From Streptacidiphilus jeojiense (GTDB lineage Bacteria > Actinomycetota > Actinomycetes > Streptomycetales > Streptomycetaceae), in assembly GCF_000719095.1 (NCBI RefSeq), contig NZ_JOEH01000033.1, forward strand, positions 1 through 64,000: 64,000 nucleotides of DNA, written 5' to 3'. Position numbers and translations under genes: made by a program. Shown one piece after another: positions 1-7,746 of this stretch (positions within the stretch are counted from its first letter, which is position 1; the number at the start of each line of letters is the position of its first letter). The notes under the pieces are model-generated. The model ran no database searches and was not told where the DNA came from. It saw only the letters and a program-made list of their open reading frames with translations.

Positions 1-140
1 CGTCCGATGAACGGACGGGGTATCAACATTTGGCGTTGACTTTTGGCACGCTGTTGAGTTCTCAAGGTACGGACGCTTCCTTCGAGCGGCTTTCACACCG
101 GCCCTCCGGGCGCTTCCTTCGTTTTCTACTCTAGCAGACC
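1..140 (-). promoter_or_regulatory. rRNA operon leader (upstream of 16S, off left edge)
   Basis: Read on the minus strand, this stretch matches what I recall of the conserved Streptomyces pre-16S leader: TTGAGAACTCAACAGCGTGC (reverse complement of about 46-65), then a TCAACGCCAAATGTTGATAC-like segment and a small hairpin (CGTCCG/CGGACG, 1-6 and 12-17). In Streptomyces this leader precedes the 16S gene and is cut off by RNase III processing and antitermination-coupled maturation. The 16S gene should therefore start a short distance left of position 1, transcribed leftward. No mature rRNA sequence is inside the window. Identification is by recollection of the leader, not by alignment. Confidence 0.8.
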
Positions 141-157
141 GTTTCCGGCTTGCTTTC
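128..157 (-). promoter_or_regulatory. rrn promoter, downstream copy (weak -35)
   Basis: A second minus-strand TAGAGT hexamer (128-133) sits in the same context (CTAGAGT) as the upstream promoter. No good TTGNNN hexamer lies 17-18 bases upstream, only GAAAGC-like sequence at 152-157. It may rely on an extended -10 or on an activator. It is called from the repeated -10 and its position just before the conserved leader. Confidence 0.45.
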
Positions 158-209
158 CGTCCTCCCGACCCGTGAAGTGTTTGCTTCGCGGCCCGTTCCG
201 ACGAGTGAA

Positions 210-239
210 ACTCTAGCGGAATTCCTCGGCCGGAGCCAA
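210..239 (-). promoter_or_regulatory. rrn promoter, upstream copy
   Basis: On the minus strand there is a -35 TTGGCT (234-239), an 18-base spacer and a -10 TAGAGT (210-215). This is a good vegetative (HrdB-type) promoter pointing at the rRNA leader. Streptomyces rRNA operons usually have several tandem promoters; a second -10 lies about 82 bases downstream. Confidence 0.65.
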
Positions 240-365
240 TTCCACCGCTTTCCCGATAAACGGCATGCCAAAGAAGAGCCATGCCGTCTCATCAGGGGTT
301 TCGCCGCCACCGCTGTCCGCAGGGCAACTCGAAGAACACTACCCGCCACCCAGTGCCTGGTCAAA

Positions 366-413
366 CTGAGGCCGGCCGGGCAACGACTGACGTCGTAGCC
401 CGGCCGGCCTCAG
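366..413. terminator. Hairpin terminator after mmsA
   Basis: A perfect 16-bp inverted repeat (arms 366-381 and 398-413) flanks a 16-base loop. It lies 13 bases past the mmsA stop codon. Without a T-tract it is a typical Streptomyces stem-only terminator. It would stop mmsA transcripts before they enter the rRNA promoters, which read in the same direction. Confidence 0.75.
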
Positions 414-425
414 TACTGCTACCTG

Positions 426-1949
426 TCAGGCGTTGGTCGGGAAGCCGAGGTTGATGCCGCCGTGGCTGGGGTCGAGCCAGCGGGAGGTGACGGCCTTGCT
501 GCGGGTGAAGAAGTGGATGCCGTCCGGGCCGTAGGCGTGGCTGTCGCCGAAGAGGGACGCCTTCCAGCCGCCGAAGGAGTAGTAGGCGACCGGGACCGGG
601 ATCGGCACGTTGATGCCGACCATGCCGACCTCGACCTCGTTCTGGAAGCGCCGGGCCGCGCCGCCGTCGTTGGTGAAGATGGCAGTGCCGTTGCCGTACG
701 GGTTGCTGTTGATGAGCTCCAGCCCCTCCTCATAGGAGGAGACCCGGACGACCGACAGCACCGGGCCGAAGATCTCGTCGTTGTAGACGGACATGCCCGG
801 CTTGACGTGGTCGAAGAGGGTCGGGCCGAGCCAGAAGCCGTCCGTGGTCTCGGCGCCGTTCTTGTCCGCGCCGGTGATCGGGTGCTTGCGGCCATCCACC
901 GCGAGCTCCGCGCCGTCGGCGAGGCCGGACTCCAGGTAGGAGGTGACCTTGTCCCGGTGCACTCCGGTGACCAGGGGACCCATGTCCGAGTCGCCGTTGC
1001 AGCCCGGGCCGACCTTGAGGGTCGCCATCCGCTGCTTGATCTTCTCGACCAGCTCATCGCCGATCGGGTCGACGGCCACCAGCACGGACACCGCCATGCA
1101 GCGCTCGCCGGCCGCGCCGAATCCGGCGTTGATCGCCGAGTCGGCGGCCAGGTCGAGGTCCGAGTCGGGCAGGACCAGCATGTGGTTCTTGGCGCCGCCG
1201 AGGGCCTGGACGCGCTTGCCGTAGCGGGTGCCGGTCTCGTAGACGTAGCGGGCGATCGGGGTGGAGCCGACGAAGGAGACGGACTTGACGTCCGGGTGCT
1301 CCAGCAGGCGGTCGACCGAGACCTTGTCACCGTGCACGACGTTGAAGACGCCGTCCGGCAGGCCGGCCTCCTTCCACAGTTCGGCGATGAACTGCGCCGC
1401 GGAGGGGTCCTTCTCCGAGGGCTTGAGGATCACCGTGTTGCCCGCCGCGATGGCGATCGGGAAGAACCACATCGGGACCATCGCCGGGAAGTTGAACGGC
1501 GAGATGATCGCGACCGGGCCGAGCGGCTGGCGGATCGAGTAGACGTCGACCCCGGTCGAGGCCTGCTCGGTGAAGCCGCCCTTGAGCAGCTGCGGGATAC
1601 CGCAGGCGTACTCGACGACCTCCTGGCCGCGGGCGATCTCGCCCAGCGCGTCCGAGTGCACCTTGCCGTGCTCGGCGACGATGATCGCGGCCAGCTCGTC
1701 CTTGCGGGCGTTCAGCAGCTCGCGGAAGTTGAAGAGCACGGTGGTGCGCTTGGCCAGGGAGGAGTTGCGCCAGGCGCCGAAGGCCGTGACGGCGGCGCCC
1801 ACGGCGGCGTCCACCTCCGCGATGGTCGCGAAGTCGACCTGGCCGGTGACCTTGCCCGTCGCCGGGTCGAAGATGTCACCGCGGCGCGGGGCGCTGCCCG
1901 CAGTGGCGACCTGCTTGCCGCCGATCCAGTGGGTGATGTGCTTGCTCAA
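426..1949 (-). CDS. mmsA: Methylmalonate-semialdehyde dehydrogenase (CoA-acylating)
   Basis: This enzyme oxidises malonate or methylmalonate semialdehyde to acetyl-CoA or propionyl-CoA, using NAD and CoA, in valine, myo-inositol and beta-alanine breakdown. The 507-residue protein has the usual family length. Visible ALDH features are the fold core FVGSTPIARYVYETG and the catalytic-cysteine segment GAAGERCMAVS. The start is TTG at 1949 (protein MSKHITHWIGGK), chosen because GGAGG lies 5-6 bases upstream; the reading frame stays open 30 codons further but without family similarity. Its likely role here is the last step for semialdehydes made by the nearby aminotransferase (inference). It is followed by a strong hairpin. 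Confidence 0.93.
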   Translation of the reverse strand: MSKHITHWIGGKQVATAGSAPRRGDIFDPATGKVTGQVDFATIAEVDAAVGAAVTAFGAWRNSSLAKRTTVLFNFRELLNARKDELAAIIVAEHGKVHSDALGEIARGQEVVEYACGIPQLLKGGFTEQASTGVDVYSIRQPLGPVAIISPFNFPAMVPMWFFPIAIAAGNTVILKPSEKDPSAAQFIAELWKEAGLPDGVFNVVHGDKVSVDRLLEHPDVKSVSFVGSTPIARYVYETGTRYGKRVQALGGAKNHMLVLPDSDLDLAADSAINAGFGAAGERCMAVSVLVAVDPIGDELVEKIKQRMATLKVGPGCNGDSDMGPLVTGVHRDKVTSYLESGLADGAELAVDGRKHPITGADKNGAETTDGFWLGPTLFDHVKPGMSVYNDEIFGPVLSVVRVSSYEEGLELINSNPYGNGTAIFTNDGGAARRFQNEVEVGMVGINVPIPVPVAYYSFGGWKASLFGDSHAYGPDGIHFFTRSKAVTSRWLDPSHGGINLGFPTNA

Positions 1950-2087
1950 CGTCTGCCTCCGAGTCCGGGCGGGGCACAGGGATCTCACCATCGGGTGCCG
2001 CGCTCTCCACATTCTGTTGCGGCGCGGGCATCCGCTCAATCGGCAGGTTGTCGGGGGAAGCCGATTCGCCCTTACACCTCGTCGGAC

Positions 2088-2549
2088 TCACACCTCGTCT
2101 GACTCTCCGGTGAGCAGTGCCGCCGCCTCGTGCATGGCGAGTTCCAGCATCACCGGGTCGTTGAGCGTGCCGCTGCCGTCGGGCGGCACCAGCCAGCGCA
2201 GGCCCCGACCCGCCCGGCCGGGGTGGGGGACGGCGAGCCAGGTTCCCGGACCGGCGGTGCGGACCCCGGTGCCCACCCAGCGCGCCGCGGTGCCCGGGGG
2301 GACGAAGAAGCCGACCCGGAAGTCTCCGAAGTCCGCGAGTACCGGGCCCGGTTCGGATTCGAGGCGCAGCAGCACGTCGACGGTGATCCGCCCCAGCTCG
2401 CCGGGCACTATCAGCACGTCCCAGAGACGGCCGGCCGGCAGCAGCACGATCCCCAGGGAGCTGCGCTCCCACTCCCAGCGGCATGCCTCCGGATCGGGGG
2501 CGGCGGCGCTCAGCCACTCGACAGCGCCCCGTTCTTCCATGCTCTCCAT
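2088..2549 (-). CDS. Conserved actinobacterial protein, Prim-Pol N-domain-like
   Basis: A 153-residue protein with no signal peptide or membrane segment. Its middle part (WDVLIVPGELG ... GPVLADFGDFRVGFFVPPGTA) resembles the second Prim-Pol-like protein at 48081-48719 (RFDALDVPETAG ... GPVLLTPNARALFLVAPQTA). Both then have a short C-terminal part containing an RWL motif. In Streptomyces such small proteins are often annotated as the N-terminal domain of bifunctional DNA primase/polymerase. The acidic triad of an active AEP fold is not obvious here, so enzymatic activity is doubtful. The start ATG at 2549 follows GAGGAGCG; an ATG at 2540 is an alternative. It sits upstream of mmsA with a 138-base gap. 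No function is assigned. Confidence 0.75.
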   Translation of the reverse strand: MESMEERGAVEWLSAAAPDPEACRWEWERSSLGIVLLPAGRLWDVLIVPGELGRITVDVLLRLESEPGPVLADFGDFRVGFFVPPGTAARWVGTGVRTAGPGTWLAVPHPGRAGRGLRWLVPPDGSGTLNDPVMLELAMHEAAALLTGESDEV

Positions 2550-2707
2550 CGCTCCTCGCCCTCCACGTCCTCCCGACGAGGCCCCGAAGTGGACTCGCTG
2601 GTAACAAGAGAGAGCGACATACGGCCCAGCTCTTACACGGTTGTCGGCAACATCCTCAATCCGTGGGAGCGAACACGGGGCGAAAAGGCGCGTACGGGTG
2701 CGAAGAG

Positions 2708-2737
2708 CGGGGCGTACCCGCTATTGGGTACGCCCCG
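2708..2737. terminator. Hairpin terminator after the FAD oxidoreductase
   Basis: A perfect 12-bp inverted repeat (CGGGGCGTACCC, 2708-2719, and its complement 2726-2737) with a 6-base loop lies 55 bases past the stop codon of the oxidoreductase gene. The rest of the gap 2550-2792 shows no gene. Confidence 0.7.
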
Positions 2738-2792
2738 CGAGGCGGCCGAAGCCGCTGACAGCCGGCCGACACCGACCGACACCGGTCAGCTG

Positions 2793-4187
2793 TCAGCTGT
2801 CGAAGCCGAGGCCGAGGGCGTCCATGGCCTTGAGCCAGAGGTTCCGCTTGCCCTCGTTGTGGTCGGCCCGGTCCAGGGACCACTTGGTGATGCCGATCCC
2901 GGCCCACTTCACCGGCTCCGGCGGGAAGGGCATCGGCTTGCTCTTCACCATCTCCAGTTCGGTGCGCTCGGTCTGCCTGCCCGTCAGCAGGTCGAGCATG
3001 ACCTCGGCGCCGAAACGGGTGGCGCCGACGCCCAGGCCGGTGTAGCCGAGGGCGTAGGAGACCCGACCCTTGTGGGCGGTGCCGAAGAAGGCCGAGAAGC
3101 GGCTGCAGGTGTCGATGGCGCCGCCCCAGGCGTGGCTGAACTTCACCCCTTCGAGCTGCGGGAAGGCGGTGAAGAAGTGCCCGGCCAGCTTCTGGTAGGT
3201 CTCTGGGCGGTGGTCGTACTCGTCCCGCACCTGACCGCCGTAGTGGTAGATCGCGTCGTAGCCGCCCCAGAGGATGCGGTTGTCGGCGGAGATCCGGAAG
3301 TAGTGGAACTGGTTGGCGCAGTCGCCCAGCCCCTGGCGGTTCTTCCAGCCGATGGACTCCAGCTGCTGCTCCGTCAGCGGCTCGGTCATCAGCGCGAAGT
3401 CGTAGACCGGGGCCAGGTAGGGCCGGACCCGCTTGACCAGGTTGGGGAAGATGTTGGTGCCCAGCGCCACGTGCCTGGCGAAGACCCGCCCGTACGGGGT
3501 GCGGACGGCCATCCCGGGCCCGCTCTCGGCGAGCTGGGTGGCGGGGGTGTGCTCGAAGATCCGCACGCCCTGCTCCAGGCAGGCGCGCTTGAGGCCCCAG
3601 GCGAGCTTGGCCGGGTGGACCATCGCCACGCCGTCCTTGTCCCAGAGCCCGGCCAGGAAGGTGGGCGAGTCGACCTCGGCGCGGATCGCGTCGGCGTCGA
3701 GGAAGTCAACCTCCAGGCCGTGCGCGGCCATCAGTTCGGCGCCCTCGCGCAACTCCTCGACCTGGTACGGCTCGGTGGCCACGTCCAGCTCGCCGCTGCG
3801 CTCCCAGTCGCAGTCGATGCCGTAGCGCTTGACGGTGTCCTCGATGGCCTGGAGGTTCTCCCGGCCGAGGCGCTCCAGGGTGTCGATCTCGTCGGGCCAG
3901 CGCTCCAGGCCGTTGAAGAAGCCGTGGGTGAGGCTGGCCGCGCAGAAGCCGCCGTTGCGACCGGAGGCGGCCCAGCCGACCTCCTTGCCCTCGACCAGGA
4001 CGACGTCGAGGGAGGGGTCGCGCTCCTTGGCGATCAGCGCGGTCCACAGGCCGGAGTAGCCGCCGCCGACGACCAGCAGGTCGCAGGAGACGTCACCGAC
4101 CAGGGCGGGCAGGGCTTCGGGCCGGGCCGGGTCGGCCAGCCAGAAGGAGGTGTACTGGACGTCGGCGAGGGAATGGGCCGGATCCAT
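2793..4187 (-). CDS. FAD-dependent amine oxidoreductase (DAO/PuuB-like)
   Basis: A 464-residue flavoprotein of the D-amino-acid-oxidase fold. An N-terminal Rossmann motif, DLLVVGGGYSGLWTAL, lies at about residues 32-47, followed by VVLVEGKEVGWAASGRNGGF, typical of the gamma-glutamylputrescine oxidase/sarcosine oxidase group. Such enzymes oxidise an amine or N-substituted amino acid to an aldehyde or imine plus H2O2 or reduced acceptor. Between two aldehyde dehydrogenase genes, oxidation of gamma-glutamylputrescine or a related polyamine derivative is the best guess. No glutamylputrescine synthetase (PuuA) lies in the window. The ATG at 4187 has a weak GTGAGAAC ribosome site. The aldehyde dehydrogenase upstream ends 67 bases away, so the two may be co-transcribed. 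Confidence 0.85.
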   Translation of the reverse strand: MDPAHSLADVQYTSFWLADPARPEALPALVGDVSCDLLVVGGGYSGLWTALIAKERDPSLDVVLVEGKEVGWAASGRNGGFCAASLTHGFFNGLERWPDEIDTLERLGRENLQAIEDTVKRYGIDCDWERSGELDVATEPYQVEELREGAELMAAHGLEVDFLDADAIRAEVDSPTFLAGLWDKDGVAMVHPAKLAWGLKRACLEQGVRIFEHTPATQLAESGPGMAVRTPYGRVFARHVALGTNIFPNLVKRVRPYLAPVYDFALMTEPLTEQQLESIGWKNRQGLGDCANQFHYFRISADNRILWGGYDAIYHYGGQVRDEYDHRPETYQKLAGHFFTAFPQLEGVKFSHAWGGAIDTCSRFSAFFGTAHKGRVSYALGYTGLGVGATRFGAEVMLDLLTGRQTERTELEMVKSKPMPFPPEPVKWAGIGITKWSLDRADHNEGKRNLWLKAMDALGLGFDS

Positions 4188-4254
4188 GTTCTCACTGCTC
4201 TCTGATGCACCCTCAGGGGTGCGGTAGGAGGGGGGTTGTCCGACGGACCGCGGC

Positions 4255-5790
4255 CTACTGCTCGCGGTCGCCGAAGATGGTGCGGTGCCAGTCCTTGCGG
4301 GCCACCGCGGTGATGTCCTGCATCACATGCTTGACCTGCGTGTACTCGTCGAGGGAGTACTGCGACATGTCCTTGCCGTAGCCGGAGGCCTTGTAACCGC
4401 CGTGCGGCATCTCGCTGATGATGGGGATGTGGTCGTTGACCCAGACGCAGCCGGCCTTGATCTCCCGGGTGGCGCGGAGCGAGCGGTAGACGTCGCGGGT
4501 CCAGGCGGAGGCCGCGAGGCCGTACGGGGTGTCGTTGGCGAGCCGCAGGCCCTGCTCGTCGCTGTCGAACGGGAGCACCACCAGCACCGGGCCGAAGATC
4601 TCGCTCTGGACCACCTCGGCGTCCTGGGCGATGCCGGTGATCAGCGTCGGGCGGTAGTAGGCGCCCAGGGTCAGGTCGGTGCCGTCGTGGCCCTTCTCCG
4701 GGGCGTAGCCGCCGGCCGCGATGGTGGCGCCGTAGCCGCGGGCCCGCTCGACGAAGCCGGCCACGCTGTCGCGCTGCCGGAAGGAGACCAGCGGGCCGAG
4801 GTCGGTCTGCGGGTTGAACGGGTCACCCAGCCGGACCTGCTCGAAGAGCTCGGCGACACCGGCCACAAAGGCGTCGTACAGCGGGCGCTGGACGTAGGCG
4901 CGGGTCGCGGCGGTGCAGTCCTGGCCGGTGTTGATCAGTGCGGCGGCCACGGCGCCGTTGACGGCGGCGTCCAGGTCGGCGTCGTCGAAGACCACGAAGG
5001 GGGCCTTGCCGCCGAGCTCCAGGTGGGTGCGCTTGACGCTCTGCACCGCCAGCTCGCCGACGCGCTTGCCGACGCCGGTCGAGCCGGTGAAGGAGACCAT
5101 CGAGACGTCGGGGTGCGAGACCAGGTGCTCGCCGGCGGTGCGGCCGGCGCCGGTGACCACGTTCACCACTCCGTCCGGGATCCCGGCGTCGGTGCAGGCC
5201 TGCGCGAACATCAGCGAGGTCAGCGGGGTGAGCTCGGCCGGCTTGAGGACGATGGTGTTGCCCGCGGCGATGGCCGGGAGGATCTTCCAGCCGGCCATCT
5301 GCAGCGGGTAGTTCCACGGCGAGATGGAACCGACCACGCCGATCGGCTCGCGGCGGATCGAGGAGGTGTGGTCGCCGGAGAACTCTCCGGTGGCCTTGCC
5401 CTCCAGGTTGCGGGCCGCACCGGCGAAGAACGCGGTGTTGTCGATGGTGCCGGGCACGTCGAACTCGGTGGAGAGCTTGATCGGCTTGCCGGTCTGGGCG
5501 CTCTCCACCCGGGCGAAGTCGTCGGCGCGCTCGGCAAGGATGCCGGCCAGCCTGGTGAGGGCATCGGAGCGGGTGCCGGGGGTGGCGTTCGACCATGCGG
5601 GGAAGGCCGCGCGGGCGGCTGCCACCGCGTCGTCGACGTCGGCGGTGGAGGCGAGGCGTACCCGCTGCACCAGGCTGCCGTCGGAGGGGTCGACGACGTC
5701 GAAGGTCTCCGTCCCGGTGCCTTCGCGCAGCGCTCCGGCCAGGTACTGGGCCCCGGCGTCGAAGCGGGAGCCGACGGTGTTCCGGGTCAT
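4255..5790 (-). CDS. Gamma-aminobutyraldehyde dehydrogenase family protein (copy 1)
   Basis: A 511-residue NAD(P)-dependent aldehyde dehydrogenase, soluble. The active-site glutamate is in HLELGGKAPFVVFDDAD and the catalytic cysteine in NTGQDCTAATR; GQDCTAATR is characteristic of the aminobutyraldehyde/betaine-aldehyde dehydrogenase branch. The expected reaction is 4-aminobutanal (or gamma-glutamyl-aminobutanal) to GABA (or its glutamyl form). The start is ATG at 5790 (MTRNTVGSRFD), 5 bases after GGAGG; the frame is open another 74 codons upstream without homology. It is divergent from the PucR regulator gene, which likely controls it through the 243-base shared region. A paralogue lies at 7747-9183. 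Confidence 0.88.
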   Translation of the reverse strand: MTRNTVGSRFDAGAQYLAGALREGTGTETFDVVDPSDGSLVQRVRLASTADVDDAVAAARAAFPAWSNATPGTRSDALTRLAGILAERADDFARVESAQTGKPIKLSTEFDVPGTIDNTAFFAGAARNLEGKATGEFSGDHTSSIRREPIGVVGSISPWNYPLQMAGWKILPAIAAGNTIVLKPAELTPLTSLMFAQACTDAGIPDGVVNVVTGAGRTAGEHLVSHPDVSMVSFTGSTGVGKRVGELAVQSVKRTHLELGGKAPFVVFDDADLDAAVNGAVAAALINTGQDCTAATRAYVQRPLYDAFVAGVAELFEQVRLGDPFNPQTDLGPLVSFRQRDSVAGFVERARGYGATIAAGGYAPEKGHDGTDLTLGAYYRPTLITGIAQDAEVVQSEIFGPVLVVLPFDSDEQGLRLANDTPYGLAASAWTRDVYRSLRATREIKAGCVWVNDHIPIISEMPHGGYKASGYGKDMSQYSLDEYTQVKHVMQDITAVARKDWHRTIFGDREQ

Positions 5791-5955
5791 GTGTTCCTCC
5801 AGCGACAGCGGGGTGCATGCGGCGCACCCGGTGGCGGGCGGCGGCTGCAGGGCGGGGCGCCCACTCTGCGTACGATGCCCCGGTTCGGACGAGAGCGGCA
5901 AGCAACAGTGCGCAAGGCAGATCGTTACTGGCATTACACCCTGCCAGCTACCCGA

Positions 5956-5990
5956 ATCCGACACCTCGTTGCCCGCATGTCGGATCCGAC
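5956..5990. promoter_or_regulatory. Candidate PucR operator (inverted and direct repeats)
   Basis: In the divergent promoter region, ATCCGACA (5956-5963) and TGTCGGAT (5978-5985) form a perfect inverted repeat with a 14-base spacer. A further direct copy, ATCCGAC, follows at 5984-5990. The site ends about 43 bases before the pucR-type start codon, overlapping where its promoter would be (TTGCCC at 5969, CACTAT at 5994). A regulator-binding role is inferred from symmetry and place only. Confidence 0.4.
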
Positions 5991-6032
5991 TGACACTATG
6001 AAGGGATTCCACGATCGTTTCCGGAGGTCCCG

Positions 6033-7691
6033 TTGTTCCCCACCGTCGCCCGCGTCCTCGACCTGGACGTGGTCACCCGTGGCCTGCCGGAGGTCGTGGC
6101 CGGCCGGGAGCACCTGGAGCGCCCGGTGCGCTGGGTGCACGTCAGCGAGCTGCCGGACGTCGCGGGGGTGCTGCAGGGCGGTGAGCTGATCCTGACCACG
6201 GGCATTGCCCTTCCGGAGCACCGCGACGGCCTGGCGCAGTACGTCAGGGAGCTGGCCGAGGTGGGGGTGGCCGGGCTGGTGGTGGAGTTCGGGCGGCGCT
6301 ACTTCGACAACCTCCCGCGGGCCCTGGTCCATGCGGCCGAGCAGCGCGGGCTGCCGCTGATCGTGCTCCGCCGCGAGCTGCGCTTCGTCGCGGTGACCGA
6401 GGCCGTGCACGCGCTGGTGGTCAACGCGCAGCTGGAGGAGTTGCGGTCGTCGGAGGAGATCCACCAGACCTTCAACGAGCTGGCGGTCGAGGGCGCCGAA
6501 CCGGTCGAGGTGGTGCAGCAGGTGTCCCGGATGGCGGGGGCGCCGGTGGTGCTGGAGAACCTGTCGCACCAGGTGCTGGCGTACGACACGGCGGGCCAGA
6601 ACGCCCAGGTGCTGCTGGCGGGCTGGGAGTCGCGCTCCCGCGGGGTCAGGCCCAAGGGCCGGACCGGGCACGATCCGCGGACCGGCTGGCTGGTCACCTC
6701 GGTGGGGGCGCGCGGGCACGACTGGGGGCGCCTGGTCCTGCTGGGCGCGCCGAGTTCGGCCCAGGAGGACGTCGCCCCCGCCGAGGCCTCGCACCGGCAC
6801 ACCATGCTGCTGGAGCGGGCCGCCGCCACCCTGGCGCTGAACCGGCTGCTGGTGCGCGACCGGGAGAGCCTGGAGCGGCAGACGCACCGCACCTTGCTGT
6901 CCGGGATCCTGACGCATGCGCTGACGGTGTCGGATGTGGCCCTGCGCGCCTCGGCGCTGGGCGTTCCGCTGGAGGGGCGGCGGCTGGTCGGGGTGGTGCT
7001 GCGGCAGCGCCGCGGGACCACCCCGGCGGCGCTGGAGGCACAGGCACGGCTGCGCGACTTCACCGAGACGGCGGCCGCCGCGGTGCGGGAGAAGCGGCTG
7101 ACCGCGCTGGTCGGCGCGCTGGACGACGAGGCGGTGGGCCTGCTGGTCTCGTTGGGTCCGCGCGACGACGAGCACGCGGCGCTGGACGGCTTCGCCTCGT
7201 CGCTACGGCGGCTGGTCCTGGAGGCGGAGCAGCCCGAACCGGTGATCGCCGTGGGCTCCTCGGTCGGCGCGGTGCGTGACGCCCGGCGCACCCTGGTCGA
7301 GGCCACCCAGGTCGCCGACGCCGCCCTGCACGACGCCCCCGCCTCCGGTGCCCGCTCGGCCTCCTACTACCGCCTGCCCGATGTCCGGCTGCGCGGCCTG
7401 CTGCACCTGCTGCGCGACGACGCCCGGCTGCAGACCTACGTGGAGCGCGAGCTGGGGCCGCTGCTGGCGTACGACGCGGAGCACGGGAGCCAGCTGATCC
7501 AGATGCTGCGGATCTATCTGGAGCAGGGCCGCAACAAGTCCGCGGCCGCGGACGCGGCCCATCTGTCCCGGCCCTCGTTCTACGACCGGCTGCACAAGGT
7601 CGAGCGGGTGCTCGGGGTCGACCTGGACCAGGTCGAGTCGTGCCTGTCGCTGCACGTCGCGCTGCTGGCGCTGGACGCGGTGCGACGCTAG
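6033..7691 (+). CDS. PucR-family transcriptional regulator
   Basis: A 552-residue regulator. The N-terminal PucR sensor-like domain (residues 1-120) contains VRWVHVSELPDVAGVLQGGELILTTG in two parts. A central GGDEF-like region follows (about 280-410). The C-terminal HTH_30 domain (about 480-545) includes YLEQGRNKSAAADAAHLSRP. Members activate or repress purine, GABA and amine catabolic genes. The start is TTG at 6033 with GGAGG 5 bases upstream. Its position, divergent from one aminobutyraldehyde dehydrogenase and convergent with a second, suggests it senses an amine-pathway intermediate and controls the block. It ends at a shared hairpin terminator. Confidence 0.9.
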   Translation: MFPTVARVLDLDVVTRGLPEVVAGREHLERPVRWVHVSELPDVAGVLQGGELILTTGIALPEHRDGLAQYVRELAEVGVAGLVVEFGRRYFDNLPRALVHAAEQRGLPLIVLRRELRFVAVTEAVHALVVNAQLEELRSSEEIHQTFNELAVEGAEPVEVVQQVSRMAGAPVVLENLSHQVLAYDTAGQNAQVLLAGWESRSRGVRPKGRTGHDPRTGWLVTSVGARGHDWGRLVLLGAPSSAQEDVAPAEASHRHTMLLERAAATLALNRLLVRDRESLERQTHRTLLSGILTHALTVSDVALRASALGVPLEGRRLVGVVLRQRRGTTPAALEAQARLRDFTETAAAAVREKRLTALVGALDDEAVGLLVSLGPRDDEHAALDGFASSLRRLVLEAEQPEPVIAVGSSVGAVRDARRTLVEATQVADAALHDAPASGARSASYYRLPDVRLRGLLHLLRDDARLQTYVERELGPLLAYDAEHGSQLIQMLRIYLEQGRNKSAAADAAHLSRPSFYDRLHKVERVLGVDLDQVESCLSLHVALLALDAVRR

Positions 7692-7700
7692 TCGGACATG

Positions 7701-7736
7701 CCGCAGGGCCGGACCCGACGGGGTCCGGCCCTGCGG
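7701..7736. terminator. Bidirectional terminator between convergent genes
   Basis: A perfect 16-bp inverted repeat (arms 7701-7716 and 7721-7736) with a 4-base loop lies between the convergent ends of the PucR gene (7691) and the second aldehyde dehydrogenase gene (7747). It can serve both. Confidence 0.85.
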
Positions 7737-7746
7737 TGTTCCGGGT

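Noticed and set aside
462..4205. Two long plus-strand frames opposite mmsA and the FAD oxidoreductase
   Set aside because: They are mirror frames of GC-rich codons on the other strand, with no domain and no ribosome site.
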